Shown here: one piece after another, positions 43,981-52,959 of the stretch
How positions within the stretch are numbered: position 1 is the first letter of the stretch
How the letters are laid out: every line of letters begins with the position of its first letter
Assembly (NCBI GenBank): GCA_036704045.1
Contig: DATNQM010000032.1
Span: 1 to 64,000 of the forward strand
Reading direction: 5' to 3'
DNA: 64,000 bases
Source of the DNA: Ancylothrix sp036704045
GTDB taxonomy: Bacteria > Cyanobacteriota > Cyanobacteriia > Cyanobacteriales > Oscillatoriaceae
Program-made: the position numbers and the translations under genes
The notes under the pieces: model-generated
What the model was told of the DNA's origin: nothing
The model's input: the letters and a program-made list of their open reading frames with translations, nothing else
The model's database searches: none

Positions 43981-45258
43981 TTAAAAATCGTTACCACTTG
44001 AATTTAAGTTTCGGCTGAGTATTACACAACCACCGGCCATTGCAAACATTAATACTCCCAAAATACCACCTTGAAAAGCAGGCATTTTCTGAACCTGTCC
44101 AAACAACATCGGTGCCAAACTTGCCGCCGCCGCAACTCCGCCAAAATAACCTCCGATCCCCAGCCCTCCACGAGAAGGCATTAAGCCCAAAGCAAACGGA
44201 AATACACCCACATTTACCAAACTTAAACCAACAATTATACCCGCCAGCCCCAACATTCCAACCACAAAATTTAAACCCGTAACTAAAAACACTACCCCCA
44301 AAATTCCAGCGGCTGGTATCGACCACAATAACAACGAACTTGCCCCTACAGCCATCCCCGCTAAAATTCCCCGTCGGTTTCCCAAACGAGTTGCCAACCA
44401 CCCCGCCGGCAAACTAGCCAACGCCATCACAATTCCTATCGTCAACATTGCCGATTTTAAATCAATTTGAGGAAATAAAGCCGATAAATTTGTCCCCAGT
44501 AATTTCCCCACACTTAACATAGAAAATGATACAGCCCAATTAACAAAAAGGCCGGTTAAAAAAATTAATCCAAAAGCCTCAAAAGGAAAAGGATTTATTG
44601 TTACCGAAGAAGTTTGAGGAGGAGATGCCGGTGGATGAAACGAACGCAAAACCATCACTGCCAACAACAATACAAGAGAAGCGACACTAAAAGTGCTCAC
44701 CGGCCCCAAAGAAAGCAAAAACTCTTGAGAAACCGGCGCAAATGCCCCTATTAAACCGCCAGCCACCATCAAAAAACTAGCCGCCTGTGGTAACATCGGC
44801 GTCGCCGCATATTCCCCCAACAAAGCAATAACCGGCGAACGAAACATCGCCATTGCCAAAGCCCAAAAAATTAAAAAAGCCGGTAATAAATATTTCCCAA
44901 ACCCATTAGGCTGCAAAAAAAGCCCAAAACAAGGAATTAAAATAAAAACAGCCGAAGACAAAATCACTCCCAAAGAAATGAGAGGAAACTGAGTCCCTAT
45001 AAAACGTTTTCTGCTATCCGAAAAACTACCAAACAGCGGTTCCATCCCCACTGCTAAAATATTTTCTATCAACAAAATTGTAGCGGCAAACTCTTTAGCA
45101 TAGCCAAACTCAGTTAATAAATAAGGCAAATAAGCCCTATAAATTACCCAACTTAAAATAATTGAACCTTGGACAAATGCCAAAGCCAAAACAGAACGCC
45201 ATAAAACAAACCGGCCACTTCTTGAAGAAATTGCCGGTGGGAATTCTGAACTTTTCAT
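43981..45258 (-). CDS. Major facilitator superfamily transporter
   Basis: This 425-residue carrier has about 12 hydrophobic helices. The cytoplasmic loop between TM2 and TM3 carries the MFS motif A-like PLFGSFSDSRKRFIG. A second half starts near residue 215 (FEAFGLIFLTGLFVNWAVSF) with the loop AGWLATRLGNRRGILAG, the other copy of the motif. The N-terminus begins MKSSEFPPAISSRSGRF. No substrate signature is certain. The general look is that of SLC45/sugar-proton or drug carriers. It stands alone in its unit, with moeB downstream in the reading order on the same strand but upstream of it in the genome. Confidence 0.88.
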   Translation of the reverse strand: MKSSEFPPAISSRSGRFVLWRSVLALAFVQGSIILSWVIYRAYLPYLLTEFGYAKEFAATILLIENILAVGMEPLFGSFSDSRKRFIGTQFPLISLGVILSSAVFILIPCFGLFLQPNGFGKYLLPAFLIFWALAMAMFRSPVIALLGEYAATPMLPQAASFLMVAGGLIGAFAPVSQEFLLSLGPVSTFSVASLVLLLAVMVLRSFHPPASPPQTSSVTINPFPFEAFGLIFLTGLFVNWAVSFSMLSVGKLLGTNLSALFPQIDLKSAMLTIGIVMALASLPAGWLATRLGNRRGILAGMAVGASSLLLWSIPAAGILGVVFLVTGLNFVVGMLGLAGIIVGLSLVNVGVFPFALGLMPSRGGLGIGGYFGGVAAAASLAPMLFGQVQKMPAFQGGILGVLMFAMAGGCVILSRNLNSSGNDF

Positions 45259-45403
45259 AATTAATCATTTGTAATTTGTTATTAGTATAAAACAGACAAC
45301 GAAATACTACCACCTCAGAAACAGGAAATATTATCAAAATCAGACATCACCTCCCCATCACAGAATTTAACCTGTAATAGGGAGGATTAGCAAAGAATTA
45401 CCC

Positions 45404-46576
45404 TTAATATTCCGGTACCGAAGAATCTACTTCCCGACTCCAAGCCGTAATTCCGCCTTTAACATTGGTACCCTCAATACCGGCCTCCTTAAGAATACCC
45501 AAAGCCTTAGCAGACCGGCCACCCATTTTACAATGAGCAATCAAACGTTTTCCATTTAACAAATCCTTAACTTTTTTCACCCCATCCCCATTTTCAATAT
45601 CGGGCAAAGGCACCAAAATTGAACCGGGAATTTGAGCAATATCATACTCATTAGGATTGCGAACATCTAACAAAACAAAATCTTTTGCACCGCTATCAAG
45701 CAATTCTTTTAACTCGACAACCGTCATTTCTGCTTGTTCCATTTTCCTTTTTTCCTCCTCAGCTTTTGCCTGCGTTACACCACAGAAAAACTCATAATCA
45801 ATTAACTTTTCAATCACCGGCCTGACAGGATTTGGACGCAATTTTAACTCGCGGAACTTCATTTCTAAGGCATTGAAAAGCAACAATCTTCCGCTTAAAG
45901 TTGTCCCTTGACCGATAATAATTTTGATTGTTTCTGTTGCTTGAATACAACCAATAATGCCTGGTAAAATTCCTAAAACTCCCCCTTCTGCACAGGAAGG
46001 AACCATTCCTGGCGGCGGCGGTTCCGGGTATAAATCGCGGTAATTTGGGCCGTCTTGGTAATTAAAAACACTGGCTTGTCCTTCAAAGCGGAAAATTGAG
46101 CCATAGACATTTGGTATATTTAATAAAACACAAGCATCATTGACTAAATACCGCGTTGGAAAATTATCTGTGCCATCAACAACAATATCGTAACCCTGAA
46201 AAATCTCAAGGGCATTTTCAGCAGTGAGACGAGTTTCGTAAAGGTCAACTTGACAAAAAGGATTAATTTCTAAGATCCGACTTTTAGCCGATTCAATTTT
46301 AGGTTTTCCCACCCAAGAAGTGCTATGAATAACTTGTCTTTGTAGGTTCGAGTGGTCTACTACATCAAAGTCTACAATTCCAAGTCTACCAATACCGGCA
46401 GCCGCAAGATATAGAAGTAAAGGAGAACCCAGTCCGCCGGTGCCAATACACAGTACGCTGGAGGCTTTGAGGCGTTTTTGTCCTTCTACTCCAACTTCTG
46501 GGAGTATGAGGTGTCGAGAATAGCGTTCGTAATCGTCTTTTGTGAGTTGGATTTCATCCAAGTTCGGGTTTAACAT
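45404..46576 (-). CDS. moeB: E1-like adenylyltransferase with rhodanese domain (MoeB/ThiF type)
   Basis: This 390-residue protein activates a ubiquitin-like sulfur carrier (MoaD or ThiS) by adenylation. The ATP-binding start is CIGTGGLGSPLLLYLAAAGIG (residues 43-64); DNFPTRYLVNDAC and the Cys-containing MVPSCAEGGVLG follow. The C-terminal rhodanese domain (about 285-385) has the active-site Cys in LIAHCKMGGRSAKA. It lacks the two CxxC zinc pairs of E. coli MoeB, as in other cyanobacterial members. This MoeB-rhodanese design can carry sulfur in molybdopterin, thiamine or thio-modification pathways. A JAMM peptidase gene lies 155 bases upstream on the same strand. Confidence 0.92.
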   Translation of the reverse strand: MLNPNLDEIQLTKDDYERYSRHLILPEVGVEGQKRLKASSVLCIGTGGLGSPLLLYLAAAGIGRLGIVDFDVVDHSNLQRQVIHSTSWVGKPKIESAKSRILEINPFCQVDLYETRLTAENALEIFQGYDIVVDGTDNFPTRYLVNDACVLLNIPNVYGSIFRFEGQASVFNYQDGPNYRDLYPEPPPPGMVPSCAEGGVLGILPGIIGCIQATETIKIIIGQGTTLSGRLLLFNALEMKFRELKLRPNPVRPVIEKLIDYEFFCGVTQAKAEEEKRKMEQAEMTVVELKELLDSGAKDFVLLDVRNPNEYDIAQIPGSILVPLPDIENGDGVKKVKDLLNGKRLIAHCKMGGRSAKALGILKEAGIEGTNVKGGITAWSREVDSSVPEY

Positions 46577-46731
46577 GATGTTCGCTTTGGCGGTATTTTA
46601 TCGAAATTTGGGTTAGTTTGGTTGGGATTTTTTTAAACCAATGCAAAGAAATAGGCGCTTCTAAAAAATCGGATATTTTCAACTAGATATCTAGGAAGAA
46701 ACGCGGTTTTTAGGTTCAAGGTGCCTACGTC

Positions 46732-47208
46732 CTACTCAAATCCCAATTCCTGATCACCAGTCAACATTGCTTCGGGTTGGAAATGGCCGGTGTCGTCTAG
46801 CGTCCAGTTTTGCAAGTCTGCTGCTTTGGTTTGGATGACTGAAATAATGATATAGGAATATTGGGGCCACGCATAGTGCCGGTCGCATTCGGAAGGAATG
46901 GCTGGATTGTCTGGATGCGAGTGATAGATTCCGAGTATGCTGAGGTGGCGTTCTCGACTTTGTTTTTGGGCTTGAAGCATAAATTCTGGGGCAATAGCGT
47001 AGCGGCTTTGTTTTGTTCGGTTGCTGGTGTCGCCCAGAGACACGGCTGTTTGAGGGTTCCAAATATTTTCGGCGGGCCAAATTTCGAGGATGGTTTTGTT
47101 GGGGCCGGTGGTAGTACCAATTAATAAACCACAGCATTCTTCAGGATAGGCGCTTTCGGCTTGGGCGTAAAGAAAGTTGCGATGGGTAGAGTTGAGATAA
47201 AGAGACAT
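46732..47208 (-). CDS. Mov34/MPN/PAD-1 (JAMM) family metallopeptidase
   Basis: This 158-residue protein is a JAMM peptidase. The conserved Glu is in AYPEECCGLLIG (residues about 21-32), and the metal motif HSHPDNPAIPSECD fits HxH-x7-S-x2-D. The size and motif are those of prokaryotic JAB proteases, which remove or mature ubiquitin-like sulfur carriers. It is followed by the E1-like/rhodanese gene 155 bases on, as in the described prokaryotic ubiquitin-like systems with JAB-E1 neighbours; a ThiS/MoaD-like carrier is not adjacent here. Its start MSLYLNSTHRNF is directly after a short leader. Confidence 0.9.
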   Translation of the reverse strand: MSLYLNSTHRNFLYAQAESAYPEECCGLLIGTTTGPNKTILEIWPAENIWNPQTAVSLGDTSNRTKQSRYAIAPEFMLQAQKQSRERHLSILGIYHSHPDNPAIPSECDRHYAWPQYSYIIISVIQTKAADLQNWTLDDTGHFQPEAMLTGDQELGFE

Positions 47209-47463
47209 TTGACAGGTTTAGCTTCTAGTACGATAATTTTGGGGAGTTTTCTGAGGGAGAGAAAATTTCTGTCTAGGACAGTCGAAGCGTTTGGTTTTTT
47301 TGCCAAGCGTAGCAGTTTTTGATTCACTTATCTACTCCTTGAGGGTGATTTGCATGAAAACATAAATAGCAAAATTTAACCTAGGTATTAGCTTGTTTTT
47401 GAAAATTTTTCTGTTACAGTTACCATAAAAAATCAAGGTTAAATTGAAGTAAGGGAGTAAATA

Positions 47464-48939
47464 ATGTACATTGTGCAAATTGCCTCGGAATGTGCGCCGG
47501 TTTGTAAGGTTGGTGGTTTGGGTGATGTGGTTTATGGTTTGACTCGTGAGTTAGAAATTCGCGGTCATACAGTGGAGATTATTTTGCCTAAGTATGATTG
47601 TATGCGTTACGATCATATTTGGGGTTTACATGAAGCTTATAACAATTTGTTAGTGCCTTGGTATGGGGCTGCAATTAGTTGTAATGTTTATTGTGGTTGG
47701 GTTTATGGTCGGTTATGTTTTTTTATAGACCCACAATCTGATGATTTATTTTTTAATCGCGGTTGTTATTATGGTTGTAATGATGACAATATGCGTTTTG
47801 CTTTCTTCAGTAAGGCAGCTTTAGAGTTTTTACACCGCACTAATAAACGTCCTGATGTTTTGCATTGTCACGATTGGCAAACCGGTTTGTTGCCGGTGAT
47901 GTTGTATGAAATGTACAAGTATCATGGGATGGAATATCAACGGGTTTGTTATACCATTCATAATTTTAAACATCAAGGTATTGCTGGGGCAGAAATTTTG
48001 CAGGCGACAGGCTTAAATCGCCCTGAATACTATTTTGAGTATGACCGGCTTCGGGATAATTTTAATCCGTTTGGGATTAATTTTATGAAGGGTGGTATTG
48101 TTTACTCGAATTATGTAACAACGGTTTCACCAAATCATGCTTGGGAAGCTCATTATACAGAAGTGGGTTGTGGTTTAGGGCATACTATTCATCAACACCA
48201 AAATAAGTTTAGTGGGGTGTTAAATGGTATTGATTATGATGTGTGGAACCCGGCAGTAGACCGTTATCTTCCTTATCATTATGAGGTGGATGATATTAAG
48301 GGCAAGGAATATAACAAAAAGGCTTTACGGGAACGTTTGATGTTGAGGCATGATAAAAAGCCTTTGGTTTGTTATATTGGCCGGTTAGATGATCAAAAAG
48401 GTGTACATTTGGTGCATCATGCTATTTACTATGCTTTGAATCGTGGGGCGCAATTTGTGTTACTAGGTTCAGCAACAGAAAAAAGTATTAATGACCGTTT
48501 CTGGCATGAGAAAAATTTCCTCAATGATAATCCTGATTGTCATTTGGAAATTGGGTTTAATGAAGAACTTTCTCATTTGATTTATGCCGGTGCCGATATG
48601 ATTGTGGTTCCGAGTAATTATGAACCCTGTGGGTTAACACAAATGATTGGGTTAAAATACGGAACTGTGCCGATTGTTCGGGGAGTTGGGGGTTTGGTGA
48701 ATACGGTTTTTGACCGCGATTATGAAACAACAAAGCCGGCTAAAGAACGTAACGGTTATGTGTTTTATCAAACCGATTATCAAGCCCTAGAATCGGCAAT
48801 GGATCGGGCAATTGGTTTGTATCAATATTATCCCAAAGAATTCCAAAAACTCCGCCTCCAAGGAATGGAGTATGATTATTCTTGGAACCATCCAGGGACG
48901 GATTATTTGGGGATTTACGAACATATCCGCCACAAATAA
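47464..48939 (+). CDS. glgA: Glycogen synthase, GlgA2 type
   Basis: This 491-residue GT5 enzyme transfers glucose from ADP-glucose to glycogen. The N-terminal motif is SECAPVCKVGGLGDVVYGL (KxGGL, ADP-glucose-binding Lys). The other half has YIGRLDDQKGVHLVHHA, YEPCGLTQMIGLKYGTVPIVR and GVGGLVNTVFD, the GT-B signature. The start MYIVQIASECAP and length match the cyanobacterial GlgA2 branch (as sll1393 in Synechocystis), not GlgA1. It is a single-gene unit with a leader of about 255 bases. The coding strand is T/G rich, opposite to the A/C-rich plus strand on both sides (see findings). Confidence 0.95.
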   Translation: MYIVQIASECAPVCKVGGLGDVVYGLTRELEIRGHTVEIILPKYDCMRYDHIWGLHEAYNNLLVPWYGAAISCNVYCGWVYGRLCFFIDPQSDDLFFNRGCYYGCNDDNMRFAFFSKAALEFLHRTNKRPDVLHCHDWQTGLLPVMLYEMYKYHGMEYQRVCYTIHNFKHQGIAGAEILQATGLNRPEYYFEYDRLRDNFNPFGINFMKGGIVYSNYVTTVSPNHAWEAHYTEVGCGLGHTIHQHQNKFSGVLNGIDYDVWNPAVDRYLPYHYEVDDIKGKEYNKKALRERLMLRHDKKPLVCYIGRLDDQKGVHLVHHAIYYALNRGAQFVLLGSATEKSINDRFWHEKNFLNDNPDCHLEIGFNEELSHLIYAGADMIVVPSNYEPCGLTQMIGLKYGTVPIVRGVGGLVNTVFDRDYETTKPAKERNGYVFYQTDYQALESAMDRAIGLYQYYPKEFQKLRLQGMEYDYSWNHPGTDYLGIYEHIRHK

Positions 48940-48961
48940 ACCCCAACTCTTCGCCATCCCT

Positions 48962-48986
48962 AGGAGACGCAAGTTTGTGTCTCCTC
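48962..48986 (+). terminator. Possible terminator of glgA
   Basis: AGGAGACGC (48962-48970) pairs with GTGTCTCCT (48977-48985), with one G-U pair and a 6-base loop, but no T run follows; the next bases are C-rich. It may be a transcript-end hairpin with a weak tail. Confidence 0.45.
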
Positions 48987-49017
48987 ACCCCACCCCCTCG
49001 CTAAAGCTTGAAAAAAA

Positions 49018-49389
49018 ATGCAAACAAGCCGGCAAGTATGCAACCGTATTTTGTGGGGTAATAGTCTCAATATTTTGTTTAAACCGGCATCTTTAAAAAC
49101 TCAATCTCCGCAGTTTCTTATCCTCACCGCAACTTTTGAATATAAAGGGCAATTTATCGGCTTATTAATAAACTTATAACAAAATTTAAAAATACCTATA
49201 AAGCCTTGGCCTGGGGTTTTTAAAAACCTGAAAAACTTAGAAATTATTTTAGGTATTGATATTTTTGAGGATAACCGGCAAGCTTTAAATAACATTGTTA
49301 ATAACTTTATTTTCCGGTTTAATAACAAAAATGAAGTAAGCCAAAATTGCCGGTGGAAATTTGAATTAAAAAATACTGACCAAATGTAA
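49018..49389 (+). pseudogene. Probable decayed gene with one in-frame stop
   Basis: One reading frame stays open from ATG at 49018 to TAA at 49387-49389, interrupted only by TAA at 49177-49179. It reads MQTSRQVCNRILWGNSLN... up to ...GQFIGLLINL, then the stop, then QNLKIPIKPWPGVFKNLKNL... and ...NIVNNFIFRFNNKNE. The residue make-up on both sides of the stop looks protein-like and the phase never changes, which is best explained by a point mutation in an old gene of about 123 codons. No ribosome site was found. Readthrough or a sequencing error would restore a whole gene. The family is not recognised. The remaining spacer to psaK (49390-49604) shows no gene. Confidence 0.35.
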
Positions 49390-49604
49390 GCTTAATCTCT
49401 TAATACCCTACAAAATCGTTTTTTTTTGCCTACAACCGGCCCATTTTTGCCTCCTGCAAAAGCGGCTTCATCCACAATTACCCCTCAATAAAGCCCTTTA
49501 TCTGATGGGCCGGTTGATATCTCGATAAATTAATAAAAAATAATAGGCTGGATCAAATAAACCAACCTATCAAAAAAGCGAGAATTTTGTTAAGAAAATA
49601 GCAA

Positions 49605-49883
49605 TTAAATTGCCCCCGCTGTGCTTAAAGTTAAAATTGTTATAGCGCCCAAAATATGACCGGCACTCATAGCCGCCAAAAAGGCCGGTACACTCAAATT
49701 ATTAAAAAGAGAAGAAAAAGGCAAAGGCATTTTTGGGCCCACACGAGGATGCCAAATCACCCGACTAAGAATAAACAAAGCCAAAACATTACAAACCCCC
49801 ATAATGATAAATTCGGTGGTTCCGTTAGCATTAGTAGCGGTGTAGGTAGACTGCATTGCAGCCAGTAGCATTGAATTAATCAT
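49605..49883 (-). CDS. psaK: Photosystem I reaction centre subunit PsaK
   Basis: PsaK is a two-helix subunit of photosystem I at the edge of the complex, near PsaA, taking part in state transitions. The 92-residue protein has a short N-terminus (MINSMLLAAMQST) and two hydrophobic stretches (FIIMGVCNVLALFILSRVIW and PAFLAAMSAGHILGAITIL) separated by the loop HPRVGPKMPLPFSSLFN, the PsaK signature. GGAGAG stands 9 bases before the ATG. It lies between a probable pseudogene and an oxidoreductase gene, with a 300-base leader that has no other gene. Confidence 0.95.
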   Translation of the reverse strand: MINSMLLAAMQSTYTATNANGTTEFIIMGVCNVLALFILSRVIWHPRVGPKMPLPFSSLFNNLSVPAFLAAMSAGHILGAITILTLSTAGAI

Positions 49884-50186
49884 CTGTTCAGTCTCTCCAT
49901 TTTCAAGGTTTTAAGAAAATAACTTAATAATGTAGATAGTAGCGACTTAGATAATCAATGCTCTCTACCCCTAGACTCAACCTGCCCCACAAATTAATAA
50001 GCGAAAAATATCCCATCAAATTAACTCTAATGACAGATATTTTTAATAAAAAATTATAACTTTTGTTAGATGCTTTTTGCCCCAAAATACTTAATAGATA
50101 CAGAAAAAACCCATAAAGCCACACCAACAACTGAAATAAAAGCGATAATAAAAGAAAAAGCTTTTAATTTTAAGGAGAAACCTTAA

Positions 50187-51728
50187 ATGAAATTTCCTAA
50201 CAAACCCGCCTCTTATTGGCATCAAAACACCCCAGAAACTCACTATCCGCAACTGATAACAGAAATTAACGTAGATGTTGCTATTGTGGGCGCAGGTATC
50301 ACCGGCCTAACATTAGGTTACTTGCTAAAACAGGCCGGTTTAAAAGTTGCTATCATCGAAGCAAAAAAAATTGGACATGGCACCACAGGCTCAACAACTG
50401 CTCATCTTAGCGAAGTTCCCGATGCCGGTTATCAAACCCTCATTTCTTATTTTGGTTCCGAAAAAACCCAGCTTGTCGTTCAATCTCGGCGCAGCGCCAT
50501 TGAAAAAATTAGCCAAATTATTGCCCAAGAAAATATCGCCTGTCAATTCCAAAGCCTTCCCAGCTATTTATACACAGAAACTCGTCAAGATATTGAATAT
50601 CTCCAAGACGAAGTTACAGCCGCCCAAAATTTGGGAATAAAAGCAGATTTTACTTGGCAAATCCCCTTACCTTTTCCTACTCAAGGGGGCATCATTTTTC
50701 CAAATCAAGCCCAATTTAACCCCCTCCAATATCTGCAAAAACTAGCAGAAATCATCGAAGGAAACGGCAGCCATATTTTTGAGAGAACACGAGTTTTAGA
50801 CATCACAGATAGCACTCCTTGCAAAGTTTATACAGATCATGCCAGCCTCAAAGCCACTAACGTTATACTAGCCACCCATACCCCCATTCACGATTTATTT
50901 CACCTCCCAGACTTGTTAGGAATGACCGCAAAAATTATCGCCTATCGTTCCTACGTTTTAGGCATAAAACTTGTCGAAAAACGCTTTGGGCCCACCACAC
51001 CTATCCCCACCGGCTTATTTTGGGATACCGATAAACCCTATCATTACACCCGCACTTACCAAGATGAAACCGGCCCGCTTTTAATTATTGGTGGAGAAGA
51101 CCACAAAACCGGCAAAGATATTGATACAGAAACTTGTTTTCAACGCTTAGAAGAATATGTCCGCACTCGTTATGAAGTTGATTCTATTCCTTATCAATGG
51201 TCAGACCAATTTTATGAACCCATCGATGGATTACCTTATATTGGTAAACCAAGCCCCCATTCACACCTTTATATTGCCACCGGCTACTCTGGAAATGGTT
51301 TAACTTTTGGTACCATTGCTGGGATACTTTTAGCAGATTTAATTCAAGGAAAAAATCACCCTTGGAGTGAGATTTATGACCCCAACCGAGTGCCTTTATC
51401 CGATGCCGGCCGACTGCTAACAGAAAATCTTGATACTGCTAGTCATTTTCTCACAGATCGCTTTAAATCTGATGCTCATAGTTATTCGGAAGTTGGTATA
51501 AATGAAGGCAAAATTATTGATATCAACGGCGAAAAAATAGCAGCCTACCGCGATGAAGTTGGCACCCTTTATGCCTTATCTGCTATCTGTGCTCATGCCG
51601 GTTGTATTGTTCATTGGAACAAAGCAGAAAAAAGCTGGGATTGTCCCTGTCATGGCGGCCGGTATAGCCCCACCGGCCAAGTTTTAAACGGCCCTCCTTT
51701 AGCCGGTTTACAGCCTAAAAAAGTTTAG
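50187..51728 (+). CDS. FAD-dependent oxidoreductase fused to a Rieske [2Fe-2S] domain
   Basis: This 513-residue protein combines two redox domains. The N-terminal part (about 1-400) is a DAO-type flavoprotein: VDVAIVGAGITGLTLGYLLKQ (GxGxxG), the YRSYVLGIKL strand and YIATGYSGNGLTFGTIAG at the end. The C-terminal Rieske domain (about 420-510) has CAHAGC and CPCHGG, 15 residues between the two pairs, so CxH and CxxH ligands are intact. Such fusions (as in DAO-Rieske proteins) are known in bacteria; the electron acceptor and the substrate are not. AAGGAG stands 8 bases before the start. Confidence 0.92.
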   Translation: MKFPNKPASYWHQNTPETHYPQLITEINVDVAIVGAGITGLTLGYLLKQAGLKVAIIEAKKIGHGTTGSTTAHLSEVPDAGYQTLISYFGSEKTQLVVQSRRSAIEKISQIIAQENIACQFQSLPSYLYTETRQDIEYLQDEVTAAQNLGIKADFTWQIPLPFPTQGGIIFPNQAQFNPLQYLQKLAEIIEGNGSHIFERTRVLDITDSTPCKVYTDHASLKATNVILATHTPIHDLFHLPDLLGMTAKIIAYRSYVLGIKLVEKRFGPTTPIPTGLFWDTDKPYHYTRTYQDETGPLLIIGGEDHKTGKDIDTETCFQRLEEYVRTRYEVDSIPYQWSDQFYEPIDGLPYIGKPSPHSHLYIATGYSGNGLTFGTIAGILLADLIQGKNHPWSEIYDPNRVPLSDAGRLLTENLDTASHFLTDRFKSDAHSYSEVGINEGKIIDINGEKIAAYRDEVGTLYALSAICAHAGCIVHWNKAEKSWDCPCHGGRYSPTGQVLNGPPLAGLQPKKV

Positions 51729-51953
51729 GTTTGGCAAATAAAAAAAAACCTACAATTTTTTGTTAATAATTTAAGGCGGACACAGGAACAGCACCCCAAA
51801 TAGGAGTGCTGTTTCCGCTTTAATAAACAAACAAACTGAAGATAAAAGGCTATCTTTAGTAGTATCTACACTTATGCAAAAAGGGTGATTTATCTTGTAG
51901 AAATACAGACTATTTCTATTAAAAGATAACCTAAAAAATTTCCCAACATTTCT

Positions 51954-52820
51954 ATGCCAACCAAAGACAAAGAACAACTCCAACCACCCCAGCATCAAGC
52001 TCAACAACCGGGTAGAGAATCAGAAATGACACCCCGGCCAAAATCCGATGATTTTCACTACAAAGGCAGCGCTAAACTGCTTGATAAAGTTGCCATCATA
52101 ACCGGCGGCGATAGTGGAATTGGTCGCGCCGTTGCTATTTTATATGCCAAAGAAGGCGCCAAAATTGTCATCGTTTATCTCAACGAACATAACGACGCCA
52201 ACGAAACAAAACGCCTAGTTCAAGAATTAGGCCGGCCTTGTCTTTTAATTGCCGGTGATCTAGGCGATGAAGAATTTTGTAAACTTGTTGTTGAGCAAAC
52301 CATAGACACCTACGGCAAACTCGATATTCTCGTCAATAATGCCGCCGAACAACATCCTCAAGAAAGCCTAGAAAACATCACCGCCGAACAATTAGAACGC
52401 ACTTTTCGCACGAACATCTTCTCAATGTTTTTCCTCACAAAAGCTGCGTTACCCCATCTCAAAGAAGGCAGTGCAATTATTAATACCACCTCCGTAACTG
52501 CCTACCAAGGAAACCCTCAACTCATCGATTATTCCTCCACCAAAGGCGCTATAGTTGCCTTTACACGGGCTTTATCTCAATCTTTGGTCGAAAAAAATAT
52601 CCGTGTTAATGGCGTCGCTCCTGGCCCCATTTGGACACCCTTAATCCCCGCTACATTCCCCGAAGAAAAAGTCGCAAGTTTTGGGCAACAAGTACCCATG
52701 AAACGGGCCGGTCAACCCGAAGAAGTTGCTCCTTCCTATGTCTTTTTAGCCTCCGATGATTCTTCCTACATGAGCGGCCAAATTCTACACCCTAATGGTG
52801 GTAAAGTTGTCAACGGATAA
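51954..52820 (+). CDS. Short-chain dehydrogenase/reductase (general-stress type)
   Basis: This 288-residue classical SDR has the cofactor motif VAIITGGDSGIGRAVA, the NNAA motif in LDILVNNAAEQ, the catalytic Ser in NTTSVTAYQG and YxxxK in DYSSTKGAIVAF. The first 45 residues form a polar extension (KDKEQLQPPQHQAQQPGRES) as in YhdF/YhxC general-stress SDRs; those prefer NAD(P)-linked sugar or aldehyde reduction, but the substrate is unknown. It is followed by a terminator. Two hemerythrin genes follow on the other strand, which would fit a stress-related neighbourhood. Confidence 0.92.
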   Translation: MPTKDKEQLQPPQHQAQQPGRESEMTPRPKSDDFHYKGSAKLLDKVAIITGGDSGIGRAVAILYAKEGAKIVIVYLNEHNDANETKRLVQELGRPCLLIAGDLGDEEFCKLVVEQTIDTYGKLDILVNNAAEQHPQESLENITAEQLERTFRTNIFSMFFLTKAALPHLKEGSAIINTTSVTAYQGNPQLIDYSSTKGAIVAFTRALSQSLVEKNIRVNGVAPGPIWTPLIPATFPEEKVASFGQQVPMKRAGQPEEVAPSYVFLASDDSSYMSGQILHPNGGKVVNG

Positions 52821-52862
52821 AAGCAAATTCCATGCAAACAAAATATAAAACAATCATCACTG

Positions 52863-52901
52863 CCGGCATTTTTCTAGTAATAGGAAAAGCCGGTTTTTTT
52901 T
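52863..52901 (+). terminator. Terminator of the SDR gene
   Basis: CCGGCATTTTTCTA (52863-52876) pairs with TAGGAAAAGCCGG (52881-52893) with one bulge, followed by eight T. It is 43 bases past the stop. Confidence 0.8.
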
Positions 52902-52925
52902 GATGAAACAAATCTCAAACTACTT

Positions 52926-52956
52926 AAAAAAAAGGGGCCGTTTTTTTAGGCCCCCT
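52926..52956 (-). terminator. Terminator of the hemerythrin gene at 52960
   Basis: On the minus strand GGGGCC (52954-52949) and GGCCCC (52939-52934) form a stem with a T-rich loop and a run of eight T after it. It directly follows the stop of the minus-strand hemerythrin gene. Confidence 0.75.
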
Positions 52957-52959
52957 CTC

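Noticed and set aside
49101..49328. Minus-strand frame of 75 codons
   Set aside because: Composition is not protein-like, no ribosome site is visible, and the plus strand gives a better, though interrupted, frame over the same bases.
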